Counted from the first letter of the stretch, positions 13,367-26,267 are shown. The stretch is 64,000 nt of DNA from Osmia lignaria lignaria (GCF_051020975.1 NC_135045.1:1428501-1492500), one strand, 5' to 3'. Program-made: numbers and translations. Notes: a model not told the origin generated them from the letters alone.

Positions 13367-13765
13367 GCTGAAATGATATTGCGACTTGAATTCCATTATA
13401 CACGATTCGTGTTTTATTTTACCCTTTGACTGTGAGAACAACGGCGATAATTGATATGCTGCGATAACGGCGAATGTGATTAAGGAAAAGGAAATGAAAA
13501 AGGCGACTGAATGAAAGCGTTAGAGAAGCCCTTATAGCCTCGAACAATTTTGTATTTAGTGTTTTGCTGAAATGATATTGCGACTTGAATTCCATTATAC
13601 ACGATTCGTGTTTTATTTTACCCTTTGACTGTGAGAACAACGGCGATAATTGATATGCTTCGATAACGGCGAATGTGATTAAGGAAAAGGAAAGGAAAAA
13701 GGCGACTGAATGAAAGCGTTAGAGAAGCCCTTATAGCCTCGAACAATTTTGTATTTAGTGTTTTG
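13367..13765. repeat. Recent 199-bp tandem duplication (two copies)
   Basis: The unit at 13367-13565 is repeated directly at 13566-13764 with only about two substitutions (a G/T change in the GATATGCT(G/T)CGATAACGG block and a T/G change in the purine run ggaaa(t/g)gaaaaagg). Because the unit is not a multiple of three bases and interrupts every frame differently, it is most easily read as a recent non-coding duplication by unequal exchange or replication slippage. The same short open frame appears at the start of both copies on the minus strand, which explains the apparent repeated peptide. Confidence 0.85.
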
Positions 13766-16379
13766 CGATGGACGTCCTTTTACAGGCTCGTCAGAACGGC
13801 AAAAAGGCTTCGAACGTAGCAATGATCTCGATAGGGGAGCAACGCGGTCGGTTCTTCGCGATTTTTGCCCGGCACGAAGAGCGGCTACGCTTAGAAACCG
13901 GAATCGGTTTCCGTAATTTTCAGCGTGCCGCAATGGACAGGGATGATCAATCTTACGGTGATTCGACCCAGCTGGCTCGGGAAGAAGCTGACACGAATGT
14001 CCTTCGAAAGAACATGAAAGTAGAGGGAATCGATTTCGATCGATGATTATTAACTCTCTCGATTCGTGTTCTGCTATGAAAAAAAAGTATGGATCCGGGA
14101 AATCGTTGCGAGTGAAAACAACTCTATTGCAGTTGCGCTATTTCTGCACCACTTTCACTTGATATTATTAGGTGCACGAAGTCCGTGTCATTTCTTTTTC
14201 TTTCAATTAAAAGTTTTATGATTTTTTAAAAGTCCCAATTAACTAATTGGTCACTGATTAATTTATTTGAAAATCGAAAGATCTAATGAACTTGGCGTAC
14301 ACAGTCGCAGAGTAGAAAGCTATTTAACAGTGTAACGAGTGTTTTGAAAGCTAATAACAAGTATTGAGGTTGATTTTTAAGTACATGTTCATTCATACTG
14401 CGTACGATTCCATTCGTGGAAGTTCTGATGCCAGATATGCGATATGCATAATACCCAAGGTGCACACTGTACATCGTTAATGCGTTCCCCTTAAAGCTGG
14501 CCACGAACAAGCAGGCTAAGCGTTTCTGACAAGCCACCGTAGAAAAGGAAGAAAAGAAAAAAAAAGGAAACGTAACGAATCAACGCGTGAAAAGCTGTCC
14601 AGACTGGCCGTGGACGAAAATCATGCTCTTACCATTGCCAGTTGAATTCCATCGTCATACTTTCACGCTCTTCAAAGAATATTCTGAAGAAACGAGTTTC
14701 TTCGTGTCGTCTCGCATTCACCCGTGTATCTTCATTTTTCCATCGAATCGGACGAGCTTTTTTTCCCCGATCTTCTGCTTGATGTTCTTCGACGGACAAT
14801 ATCGGAAAGTAATACGACGTAGCTCTCGGCTGAAGAGCGATTAATTTAAAAACTTCGTAATTGATTATACGATTCTTTGATCCTTTGATCGCCGTGTCAT
14901 TCGTGTTTGGACGATGGTCAATTTAAAAGGGACAACCTTACTTATCCAATTATCAAATATTTCAAAGTACAGGTAAAGAATTTAATTTCAATATTAGGGC
15001 TGCGAGGGTACATATAATTTTGAAACTCAATTTGAGAGACATTTTCGGTCGATTCGAATCCCTGGAGAATTGTTTGCAAGAATTTCATTCACTATTCAAT
15101 CTTAAAGCCGAACAAACAGATACAAGGTTTCTTGTAACAAAGATTCAGCAAACAACGAGGCGTTGTTCTCGGACCATTGGAGGAGAACCAAACGACGAAT
15201 AAACATCCGTGATGAAACGATCTAAATTCCCTTGTGGCTGTAAAACCGCGAACGAGTTGCGGTTACGAAAATGGTGTGCGTATATGTTTTAAATCTCGCC
15301 ACCGATCAGATATCGCACCTACTGGATCGACCGATTTTTCTCCCTTCTTTATTTCCAAAATCCTTGGTGTTTTTTTCTTCTTTTTCACACGGTGTTGAAT
15401 TTTCTCGGTTGCGGTTTCACGAGTTTACCAAGGAGGCAGATATTTAAAATGAAATTTAAGAAATAACACTCGCGTCATCTTTCCGATATTATAGGCCATT
15501 ACAAAATTTTTTCCAATATCGTTGGACACCGAGAGAAATGGTGAAAGGTAGAGGAAAAATCCTAAGTATTCCACCCGTCGAACGAGTAGTTCCAATCTCG
15601 GTAATAATTGCGCAAAAATCCACGGTACGTGGAGTAACGAGTTGGTGGCGCGAGTCGGTATAATGGCCGGTGCATATTATGCACATGCAACAATGCCCGG
15701 AGCAAGGATCTTCTTTACAAAGCCACCGATCGGCTTTCCAAGTGGTACGTGTCAGGGACGCATCAAGGTATCTCGCCCTTTGCATTCGTCAGATCCTGTT
15801 GCCGGTCGGTATACTCGAAGGGAGACTACCTTGCAGAACGTGTAAGCTTGCGGTATTTTATCATAGAACACTGCAATTTCGAAACTTTGAAAATAGCATC
15901 AAAACATACGAGGAAAATGATTTTGTTCCAAGAAATTTCACGATTATTCCCTGAGTTATCCTTCGTTTCTTTTCGTTTCTTAAAGGGTTAATGAGCTGAT
16001 ATTAAGACCGATAATTGCGCGATGCTCGATAACAGCTCGGCTTCGTCGAGTCTCTAATGAGAAAAAGGACATCGCTACGTTCGTTCGTAAATCAACCGAC
16101 AGTTTTGACGTATTCGGTCTGATTACGACACACAGGATTTCCAGGTGACTGTTCATAAATGTCAGATACTTATCGGGTAGCGTCCGCTAGCCAGCTATTC
16201 TTACGATCAATTAGGTATACGACCCGTGGGCCCGTGCATAGTTTCTCTCCGTTTAGCTACTATTCATTAATTACACTTAATTGGAATTTTTCATATCTCG
16301 AATGACAAATTGAAACGAAACAACATCGGACAGTTTTAATAGGTTATCCAAGGTATTCCATCCGGAAGAAAAATCAGGG
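13766..16379. other. Non-coding stretch
   Basis: Only short open frames without recognisable domains. A palindromic TGCATATTATGCACATGCA stretch lies near 15669. I see no promoter or RNA gene that I would support. Confidence 0.5.
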
Positions 16380-17166
16380 TTTGCACGAACGCCCCCGCAC
16401 CGATCTCTCAGCCGCGAATCAAACGAAACTCCGGAAAACGCCCACGGTACATAGGTACAGATTTACATAGGCACACGCGCGAAGAAAAGAAAAATAGGAG
16501 TCGTGGAAGAAAGGTGGCGAGCAAAAGGGAAGCTGTCGAGTCGGTCGTGAGAAAGGAAAGGTCCGAAGAAAGGGTCTCATTATCGTGTTACCGATCGCGC
16601 GTTAAAATTTAGCAGGGTAAATAGGAACCGGTTCGAAAATCTTGTCCCGAGGTTGGATGAAATTAGAAGAATGTCAGTGGCGGTGAAGAGAGATAGGTTC
16701 GCGCCTTGTCCGTCCCTGACTGCTACATTGTGGTTTATTCGACGACCGGCCAGGCAACCGCAGTCGGTACTTACAGAAAGTGTAGAGTCCAGTACGTTCA
16801 ACAAAGGGAAAAAAGCTGGTACAGTGGAAGGAAGAGTGAGGTCGGCATTCGAGCCAGCCAGCCAGCCAGCCAGCCAGACCTGGCCGTAGCTGGCAAACAG
16901 ACGAGGAGTACCTGGTCAATGAACCGTGGGCACACGCGACCACCACGAATACAACCGCGCCATCCTCACCGTGTGCGTACACGCGTCCTCTCCCTGCTAT
17001 CTATCTCTTTCTCTCTCGTTATTACGCACGATACGACCCACTGATGGATCGATCGAATCGATGCGGCCGGAATAAAGGCGTGATCTGCTTCTTCTTCTTC
17101 TTGCGAGAACCGAGACCCGACCCGACAGGAAATGGGACGACTTCTCGTCAACTGCTACCAGACCAG
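16380..17166 (+). promoter_or_regulatory. GC/CpG-rich block, possible promoter and 5' exon
   Basis: The block is distinctly richer in CpG than its surroundings and includes a (CCAG)n microsatellite near 16855-16878. It ends in a good donor, CCAG followed by GTACCC, at 17167. From an ATG at 17044 the frame stays open for 41 codons to that donor and leaves phase 0, which is compatible with the first recognised ankyrin exon at 20773. No similarity supports the peptide (it contains a run of Phe from a TTC repeat), so a 5' untranslated exon is equally possible. The downstream gene is most likely the ANKRD6/diego orthologue. Confidence 0.3.
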
Positions 17167-17533
17167 GTACCCTTATCCTATCTACTGATGATTCCTCAGC
17201 TCCTTTTTTTTTTTTAAAGACACTATTGGTTTTGGGGATGAAAGGCGGGAATGGAGAGGTAATCGATCGAGGACACAGAGATTGAACTTTCTTTTTAGAA
17301 AGGACGATTGATACGGTATTCCTAGGATGTAATTTGAAATTATTTATTGATAATTGACAAGCAATTTTCCCAGTGGAAAATTGTTACTGGTCGATTTATG
17401 TATCGATTAGACGCAACTGGTTTTGGAAATGACTTAATCGCTCATAGAGAAAGTATGGAGGAAGCGGGGTTAATTGTTAGGCATAGCATGCCTCGACAGG
17501 TCGATGAAATCGATGCGGCCGGAATAAAAGCGT
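17056..17533 (+). repeat. Short dispersed direct repeat
   Basis: AATCGATGCGGCCGGAATAA at 17056 recurs at 17508; both copies continue with AAGCGTG/AGGCGTG and so match over about 26 bases with one change, 452 bp apart. The first copy lies in the possible 5' exon and the second in an open frame of 69 codons (17347-17556, +). Such a match is unlikely by chance in an AT-rich region; partial duplication or a shared binding site could explain it. Confidence 0.5.
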
Positions 17534-18789
17534 GTTACTGTTGCCGTAAGAAATGATGAGATCTATGGGCAGGAAATGTGACGTAGCTTGAAACTATTTC
17601 ACTTAAAGTAAGTTCACGATCGAATCAGGCTTTCCCTAGAAAAAATTCTCAAAATAGGAATCGTTAAATTTTTTTCCAAGAAGACGTTCTTAAGTCTAAA
17701 AATGATAAAAATGAAAAATACGAATTTGTTTCTTTCGGAAAAGTATATCGTACCAGTCATCTCGCGGTAATAGAAATAAAAATGATAATTGATTACGAAG
17801 CTGAAGCCTATGTCATCAGCTGCGAGCCGTGTTCTATTACCTGTTAGCCAGTTGGGCTTCGAATGGCTGTTACTCCATCCATCTAGCAGGACATGCAATG
17901 CGTAACAACGAGCGAACTTCATCAAAATTTCTGATCGATTCGCCGTAGGCTTCCCTTATGAGCGATTAGGATACTTCGAGCAGACTAATCGTCGAGCTAA
18001 CGTTCTTAAAAGCAAGAGTATCCGGATGGAAAAGCTTGAACAATTGCCACGAGGCTCGAGCCTGAGCCATCAAGCGACCGCTTCAATCCGTGTCTCATTT
18101 CCTGCTCGTCAATCCATTCCGGAGGATGCTCTCGCAGCAAGATCGCGTCTTTAATCAAGTACCATCAATTTTATCTATCGTCTATAACAATGAATGAGAT
18201 TTATCAAAATCTTAAGATTAATCTCTTTGGAAAATAAGAAAAATTGATATTTTTTTTTATAAACGCCAGCAAGCAACAGGCAATGTAAATTTCTACTAAT
18301 TAAAAAATATTAAAGTTTGAAAGAATCTTAAGATTTCACTGAAAGGAAGAAAATCTTAAGATTAATGAAATCTCTGAAAATAAAAGATCAAGAAACACTG
18401 ATAAGGATATCCTCATAAATCCCCATACGAGCCACTCTGAGAGGTAATAAACAAACTTATCTTCAGGATCTACATTTCAAAGTATCAAATTAACTCGAAC
18501 GTAGCAAGAATCTGCTCCGTTACCTGCTACCTTGTCTCCAGCTACTCTTCCACTTAAAAATCATCGCACTGACCGGTCAAACGAAGACGCGAACGACCAT
18601 ATACGGGTCGAACAATCGTTCGAAGAAAATGAAAAATACGATGATGCATGAGCGTTTCTAGCGACTTCCGAGCTGTTCGAGTCTGCGAGCGTGTATGTCC
18701 ACGCGCTTCAAAGAATAACGTTCTTCCTCTCGTTGAGCGATAGCATCGTCGTGACCCTTCGAGCAAAGTCCTCTTCGGACCCTCTTCTA

Positions 18790-19035
18790 CAGGGTGTTGG
18801 AAAAAATACATTTGTCGACTTATAAGGTAAACGGTATTCTACGCTTTTTCTAATTGTACATCTCTACTTAGATTTAGATAGAGAGTTCCATTGATATATG
18901 CTACAAAATTTTTAATATTCAAATCACAGTAGACTTTTCTTATATTGCCAGTTACGGGGGTTGAAATTGGGAATATAGGAAGAGCTCCTTTCTACGATGA
19001 TAGAAAAGGATCTCTTTTACTGTTTTAACACCCTG
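18790..19035. mobile_element. Short TA-flanked inverted-repeat element (MITE-like)
   Basis: The left end is CAGGGTGTTGGAAAAAA after TA. The right end is TGTTTTAACACCCTG followed by TATA. The outer nine bases form an inverted repeat (CAGGGTGTT / AACACCCTG). The 246-bp body has no transposase frame. It shares its terminal bases with the 297-bp element at 10.3 kb, so the two may be mobilised by the same machinery, though the interiors look unrelated. Confidence 0.5.
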
Positions 19036-19570
19036 TATACCATGACTGAGCCATCCTGGTGACCGTTGTCCGTGGATATACAGGCATCGACGTGGGCTTC
19101 GTCGTGATCACACCTTTCGGGGTCAACGAAGGCTAGAACAGTGAAAGCAAGAAGAGCAAGCCGGTATGAATAGGGAGAGGGTTCAATAACCTGAATAAAT
19201 ATATAATAAATCATAGGATAGGTAACTCGGTGCTATTATTATCACGTAACTCGCGATGTTTCGGTGTAGTAAATGCAGAGAGAGAATTAATTTCAGGTTC
19301 GAACGGTTCTCTGAATGCATCGTCGACGGGATTCAATGCTATTCAATGACACGAATAAGGAAGTTACGGTAGCGGGTAGTATGCCGCGAGTATCAATCGT
19401 CTTCGCGGATGATTTACAGGCTGAAGCTTTTGAAAGCTGCCAGGACGAGACATTTTGGTGCAGGATGTTATTAGAAATGATTTGTTTTACCTTTGGAAAT
19501 TTATTTGGAAATTATGGAGTATTTGCGTAACTGGAATCTTTTTGGGGGTGAGTTAGGTTTCCTGATTTTC

Positions 19571-19745
19571 GAACTCAGAACCTTAGAATTTTGGAATTCT
19601 GGAACTTTGGGATCTTGGAATTCTAGAATTTTGAGATCTTGGAATTCTGAAATTTTGGGATCTTGAAATTCTGGAATTTTAGAATCTTAGAATTCTGGGT
19701 TTCTGAAATCTTGGAATTCTAAAATTGTGGTATTGTTGAATTTTA
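19571..19745. repeat. Minisatellite of GGAATTCT/GGATCTT type
   Basis: About seven imperfect units of roughly 23-25 bp, alternating the words TTGGAATTCT, GGAATTTT and GGGATCTT. No coding potential. Slippage-prone, so copy number probably varies between individuals. Confidence 0.7.
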
Positions 19746-20772
19746 AAAATTGAGATTGTGTAACGGCTTCCCAACAGAAATTCTCACGGTATTTCGAAAG
19801 AAATCGCCACACCACGGGACGTGGTAATCATTGATAAAAGAACGCGTTGCAAACGAGAATCGTTCCGTGGTTAGAATCCGCAAAATGGCATATCGGGAAC
19901 GTTTATCCGGACGAGTGGCGAATGAAACGGTTCGTGCACGCATACGCACATGGCTGATCTAAATTGAATAGACATTTTGCGATGTAACGGGCGACATTAT
20001 CCACCCCGAAGGGAAACACCGCCCACAATAAACCTCGCATGGCCGGGATCCTCGAACGCGTTCGAACGCTTTCACGTCTCCATTATCTCCTCTTCCCCTT
20101 CCGCACGTTTACGCGTTGGTGCACGCTCTAACTCTGCAATTGACATGTTTACCAGCCTACGAATACAGTTTTATCACGGACAAGAGAATACGAACCTATA
20201 AAATACCCGTCTGATATTCAAATTCAACACTTTAACCGAGCTATTAAGTTGAAAAAAGAATATTAAGAATATCGATGAAACATTTATAAAAGATAATAGA
20301 TAATATAAACCTTAAGCTTTAAATTGACATAATACCGTAATTATGTCTTCAAATCCTGTCAGGCTTTTCCTGTGTTTGAAAATCAACCACTCGATAACAA
20401 GTTTGTTTCTGCTATTCGATCACAACTTGTCGCTCTTCCATACTTGGACGTTTCTACATCGAAAATAAATCAATTAATCGTAATTATCATGCGATCGACA
20501 GATAGCCCGAGATCGCAACGCGAACACGAGGGAAACGGTGATTAACGATCCGTCGTCGTTTTAGCCAATTTCATTGGTATCTGATTCGATGGAAAGGCGA
20601 GTCCGCGTGTCGTTCGTCTTCCTCCTCTTTTTTTCACATTCGTTTCCTCCATTTAACCGAGGAACGTTCCCTCTCGATCGACGCTGACCGACAGGCACGA
20701 GCTTTGATCGATCGATATCGAAACTGGCCGCGTTCGACGAGGTTGTACCATTAATCGGTCCGCGTGTTTCAG

Positions 20773-23613
20773 CATGGAAATTCATCGCTGCACGAGGCGT
20801 CCTGGCGCGGATACAGCAAAACCGTGGCAGCGTTGGCGAAGGCCCTCGGGACTCAACGCACACCCCTGCACGCGAGGAATCTCGCTGGATTCGCACCTCT
20901 TCACCTCGCCTGCCAAAACGGCCATAACCAAAGCTGCCGCGAACTCCTGCTGGCCGGCTGCAATCCCGACCTTCAAAACAACGTGAGTGATCGGCTAGTT
21001 TGCATTTCCTTTTCTACCCCTAACGGCTCGGCTGCTATGCTTTTTCAATCGAGATTTAATGCCGGATTAAATACGAGATACATTGGAGGTGTGTTTTCAC
21101 CGAGAGGGTTGATTTACGCATGGACCGATCCTTTTGCGTGTTGTTTATGAATTTCGTTTTAATCATCGAATCGCTTTTATTAATATTAATGAATTTCTAT
21201 ATTTCTTTTACAGTACGGAGATACACCCCTTCATACCTCCGCGCGATACGGTCACGCCGGTGTCACCCGGATCTTAATCTCCGCTCTCTGTCGAGTCTCC
21301 GATCAGAATAAAGTAAGTGTCTGTATTTATAAATGAACAGCAGCAATCAGATGGTTCCTGTAAATAATTCTTCTTCTACTGGAACACAGAACGGCGACAC
21401 GGCGTTACATATCGCAGCGGCGATGGGCCGTCGCAAGCTGACGAGGATCCTGCTAGAGGCCGGCTGCGATCGGAGTCTGAGGAACAAGCAGGGAGAGACC
21501 GCGAAGGACATAGCGCGGCGCAAGAACCTGACAGAGATATTGGAGATAATCGGTAAAGCGCGAAGCAAGAGTAGAACGCGTAGCAAGAGCCGGGAGGAGG
21601 AGGCTGGAGGAACGGCGGCGGCGGCGGCGGCTGCGGCGGCAACGACGACGACGGTGGCTACAGCGGACAAGGTCGACGGGAAAAGCAACAAGAGCGAGAA
21701 GAAGCGAGAGAAGACCGGTAGTGGGACCAGCGGCAGCAGGGACAGTTGCTCGAAGAAGGAGAAAAAGAAGCACAAATCGTCCGGCAAGCAGAACAAGGTC
21801 CACTTCGAGAAGGCTGTGATGGGCAGACAGTGGTCTCCCTACGGTTGCCACTACTACCCCGATCCGGAAGCGTTTCCTCAGCCGCGTTTGGACTCTCTGC
21901 CGCCGGATCCGTTGGGTCGCGGTGAACAGTACTACCTAGACCTGGCTGGGAACATCAGGAAGGGTCCGGTAGGAGTTGGCTACACTTGCTATTGCGCCCC
22001 GTTCTTCAGGCATATGGAGGCTAAACTAGAGAGGGACAAAGCTGAACTGAAAGCCCACATAGATCAAGCACACGAGAGGCTAGACCTTAAGGTAGCCAAT
22101 CTCGAGAGAAGAACCAAAGGACAGATCTCAGAGCTGACCAGATGCGTGGCCGCTGAGAGATCCAGGTGCGACGAGAGGCACATGCACCTTCAGCAACGTC
22201 TCGCCCGAGGTGGTAGAGGTAGACATAGCGAGAGACCTTCGAAGACAATGACCAACGATCAATCGTTCCCTCCGGCTCGTGCGAGGTCTTTGGAGGACCT
22301 ACTCGACGACAGACCACACGACAGGAGCTTCGAAATCCCCGGAGAGACGTCGATTCATCGAGGCAGCTTGGACGACCTCGATATACCAGCCATACCACGG
22401 CTCAGCAAGTCCATGAGGGATCTACCATCCGGTTCTGGTGTCTCGAGGTCAACGCTCAGGGTGCTCGACGTACCCGCAAGACTGAACGAAACGTTCGACG
22501 GCGTGATCAAGCAAGATCGCAGTTCCCCGCTTGGGGCCGCTTCGTCGCCGTCGATCGGATCCAGGCAACAGGTTCATCAACAACGCGTGAGTGTCTATGC
22601 AATTCGAATTTATTTCGTTTAGTTTCACTCGATGTTATTATTGTAATTTTATTTAGGATCCTTTGTCTCGGGATCACGGCATAAACTCTTGCCAAGACGA
22701 TAGCAGCGGGACCAGAAAGAACGAGGACAGTTCGAACGAATGGAGGTCATCTGGGCGACGCAGTGTCCACGAGATGATCAAGAGATTTCAACAAGTACCT
22801 GGCATGCACAACGGTTGGCGTGGTCAGCGTTCAGGAAGCAGCGAACCGACCAGCCCCGAGCACAGTCAATGTTCCCAAACTCAAAGGGTTCAACCTCAAG
22901 GAGGTGTAGCGAACAGCTGGCGTGGAGAAGGTATTATAACTCTTATTTCAATATCCGGGAATATGGTTTACCGTATGTTTACAAGTGGTTAGTGTATTAT
23001 TAAAATCACAGGTAACGACAGCGAGAGCAGCGAAAGAGACGACGACGAGCAACCGGAAGCATTAAATGGAGGGATCTCCGGGAAAGGAGTGATATCAGAA
23101 CACGTGCATTACGACAGCATCGCCAGAATGCCATATCGGTCCCGTAATGCGGTTTATAGCCCGACACCGCCTTTGCATGATGCACATAATGATTCTGGAT
23201 ACAGTACTCGTATGTATGGTTCTAGCAAAGGTGCTTCACCATCGCTATCAGGTAAAAGCGTCCCTACCACTTATGTTAATAAATATTCTACCCTTGTAAT
23301 TAACTCTCATAGTGGATACAGAGTCATTTAGATCTAACCTACAGATATAAAATAAAATAATAACACTAATAATCAGTATATAAATTAAAAATAAATAGTT
23401 CCAGTGTTCCAATTTTTGTTTTTTTTTTTGTTTTTCTTCTTTTCTTTAGGTCAATTAGAATGCGACGTAATTCTTCCAACAAGTCCAAATGCATTTCCCA
23501 GCGGTGAACAACTGGCTGCACTGTTGGAACAACCAAGGAACCACGATCTCACAGTCTACGAACGCGGTGCTGATAATTGTGTAATTAATATTGGAACCGC
23601 GAGTCTTGTTTAA
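20773..23613 (+). CDS. Ankyrin repeat protein 6 / diego-like (3' part)
   Basis: The exons are 20773-20982, 21214-21312, 21390-22586, 22657-22930, 23012-23251 and 23450-23613 (stop TAA at 23611-23613). The joins keep frame and give 727 residues. The first three exons carry ankyrin repeats with NSSLHEASWRGYSKT, GFAPLHLACQNGH, YGDTPLHTSARYGH and NGDTALHIAAAMGRRK; each matches the corresponding repeat of vertebrate ANKRD6 (Diversin). The large exon continues with a basic RS/KS-rich linker, a polyalanine tract from a GCG run (about 21613-21640) and a coiled-coil stretch (MEAKLERDKAELKAH onward) that also aligns with ANKRD6. In flies the orthologue diego acts in planar cell polarity at the membrane with Frizzled and Dishevelled. 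The 5' end is missing: the first exon starts mid-repeat in phase 0 after a normal acceptor, so the initiator and first repeats lie further upstream, perhaps outside the window. Confidence 0.9.
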
Positions 23614-24002
23614 GGAAATTCAATGTTCGTTTGTTTCCAAAGACATCCACATTTTACACTAACGATACCTACTCAGGTGTTAATATAATTTAGCAAAAAA
23701 GAATGTACTTTCAAGGATTAAAACGTTGTCTTCTTGTAAATAATTTATAGATATGAATTGTACAATTAATGAAACATAGGATTATATTAAGACTTGTCCT
23801 TTCTGTAGGATATATGTATTTATTGTTTAAAAAAGTTTTATATACAAAGTTTTAAACAGGTCACTGAAAGATCTATTCAAAAGAACTTTCGTTTCCGTAC
23901 GACTATAATTAGACTTCATCGTTTCAAAATTAAATGTACTATGCATGGATAAGCGTGATTAAATAACAAATAAGGTTTCTAAAAACGACTATTTAATTTT
24001 AT
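23614..24002. other. Convergent intergenic space and 3' UTRs
   Basis: Only 389 bp separate the stop codons of the ankyrin gene (+) and CDK5RAP1 (-). On the minus strand an AATAAA overlaps the CDK5RAP1 stop region (23998-24003) and another lies at 23819-23824, inside the likely 3' UTR of the ankyrin gene, so the two transcripts may overlap at their ends. Confidence 0.6.
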
Positions 24003-26267
24003 TTACAATGTAGATGAAGTGAATTCCGCTATTGATGAATGATACAAAGGCGTGCCCGTTAACGTCTGCATATTACTACTAGAAATTTTTACAACAACAT
24101 AATCACCACTCTTGATCGGCCTGGTTACATTAGAATCTTTTTCGATAGGTATACTCGTACAGGGAATTAATACTCGATTGTTACCATCGTTTCTTCCTTG
24201 AAGAATCTCATTAGATCTTTTGCTAGTCTAAATTAAAATGAAAATTCAATTGTAAAACTGTTTCAATTGCAATACAATTTTCTAATATGATTATATATTA
24301 TTGTAAATAGTTTACCCTTTCTACAAGTACGAGCTGCAACTCCCCGATCATTAATTTATTCAATTTCTCAACTTCGCTCGTATACACTGAAATCATTCTT
24401 TGAAGTCGATTCTGTTTCACACTCGGTTCTATGTCATCCTTATAACGACGATGTGCAGTAGTTTTCTAAAATGAATAATAAATGTTTAAACACTTTTGTA
24501 ATATGTAAAGCTTTCACTGAATGTCAATTACCTCTCGCATGCTATATGCAAAAAGGAAAGCTTTATTATATTTTATTAATTCTATCAAAGACAGTGTGTC
24601 TTGAAATTGCTCTTCCGTTTCTCCACAGAATCCAGCAATAAAATCACTGGAAAGGTGAATATTTGGAACAATATCGCGTATTTGATGTACTAAATCTATG
24701 TATGCCTCTCGTGTGTATCCTCTTCTCATTCTTTCTAATACTATTGAATTACCACTTTGCGCGGGTAAATGAATTTCTTTACAAATATTTGGCCTTTCCG
24801 CTATTAAATGTAGAACTTCATCTGGAAAATCTTTAGGGTGCGGCGATATAAATCTGAACGTAATGATTTTCTTTAAAATTATATTAGATAACAACAGTTT
24901 CTCTTTAGATTAAAACTATATTTAGTACCTTATCCTCATCTCTGGGTTAATACGAGAAACCTGATCTAGCAAATCGCAAAATCGACGTCCTCCCTTCTTA
25001 CTTTTGTATACTGTTTTAAAACCTTTGGCTAAATTAGTTTCTACGGTATTAGTTGCGTAAAATTCCGACTGCGATGTATCCCTGTAACTGTTCACATTTT
25101 GTCCAAGAAGCATTACTTCTTTCACACCTTCGTCAGATAACGATTGAACCTCTTTTATTATACTTTCGATCGGCCGTGATCTTTCTCTTCCTCGAGTAAA
25201 CGGCACGATACAATACGTACACATATTATCGCAACCTCGCATTATCGAACTAAAAAGTATTTTAATGATATTAGGTAATTGTAAATTATATGTTACGACA
25301 GGATAATATAACATTCTATTATGAAAAAAAAATAAAGAATTACACAAATGCCCTGGTTGACTCTGGATCCAATCTAACTGGAGTAATGTCTGCGTATGTT
25401 TCATCGAACGACAAAAGAACGTTAATAGCTCTTTCATTTTTTGGTATAGACAAAAGTCTTGGTAAATCTTTATAGCTATCTGGCCCTGCTATTATATCAA
25501 CCAGTCTTCCCTTTTCTAATATTTTATCCTTTAGTCGTTCTGCCATGCATCCTAACAGATAAATGAATTTATTTAAATTAAATACAATCCAATGAATCAT
25601 TTATAATGTTACCTAGTCCATACCTAGTAAACCAATTTTTGTAAGAGGTCCCTTCTTCTTTTTTCTAATACCATTTAAACCCTGTAATTTATTCCATATT
25701 TTCTGTTCTGCATTGTCTCTGATAGAACACGTAACAAGCAGAACTATATTAGCTTCTTCTAATCTTTGTACTTTCTCATAACCATGAGACTTTAGAACTG
25801 ACCATATTATCTCTGTGTCGTTCACATTCATTTGACAACCATATACCTCAAAGTAAACTGAGACACAAAAAGAAAATGTTAAATTAATTACATTTATAAT
25901 TATTCAGTTATCAAAGATACTTACTTTTTTGACCACTGCCATCAACATTTTTTACATAAGGAATATCTGGAGCAACAATAGGTTGATTAAGAGTTTCAGT
26001 ATCAGGTTGCAAAAAATCTCTAAGGGAAGGCCCATTCTTTGATAACTCTTTGAACTGTTTTAAGTCAGGATTGTTGCTTTTAACAATCTCTTTTGAAATC
26101 TGTGATTGTGTTACATCGACTCCTAATGTTTGACATTGTTGGAAATTATACACACATATACTCTTACATTTTCCAAGAAATAAGGTCTTTGACAAATTAT
26201 AATACGAACTGGAAGGTTTAATTTGTTTTAATGATTTCAACACAATTGTACAGTTCATATTTAACAT
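24003..26267 (-). CDS. CDK5RAP1: CDK5RAP1, mitochondrial tRNA methylthiotransferase
   Basis: Exons on the minus strand, in order: 26267-25925, 25857-25624, 25551-25344, 25249-24929, 24853-24532, 24465-24316, 24227-24003. They sum to 1803 nt, i.e. 600 residues. The enzyme is a radical-SAM protein of the MiaB family that adds a methylthio group to N6-isopentenyl-adenosine 37 of mitochondrial tRNAs. The N-terminal UPF0004 domain starts at YFEVYGCQMNVNDTE, with the auxiliary-cluster cysteines near 122, 158 and 194. The radical-SAM motif GCDNMCTYC (Cys 268, 272, 275) is intact. A TRAM-like tail begins in the last exon with a VLIPC/GDYVVVKI core. The first 33 residues are basic and poor in acids, consistent with a mitochondrial targeting signal. 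Length equals the animal family norm and no key residue is missing. It is native (six introns), not a bacterial transfer. Confidence 0.95.

Larger units (their letters stand above)
17167..20772. other. Non-coding stretch (probable intron or upstream region)
   Basis: No exon found. I looked for the missing first ankyrin repeats of the downstream gene (TPLHLA-type motifs) and did not see them. It includes one small inverted-repeat element and one minisatellite, listed separately. Confidence 0.5.

Noticed and set aside
13190..13640. Repeated peptide on the minus strand as a duplicated gene
   Set aside because: Produced by the 199-bp tandem duplication; the two frames diverge at once outside the shared part and end in different stops.
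21347..21851. Leu/Ala/Arg-rich minus-strand frames
   Set aside because: Antisense of the basic and polyalanine region of the ankyrin gene exon.
24003..26267. Horizontal transfer of a bacterial miaB gene
   Set aside because: The gene has six GT-AG introns, a mitochondrial-type leader and animal CDK5RAP1 sequence.
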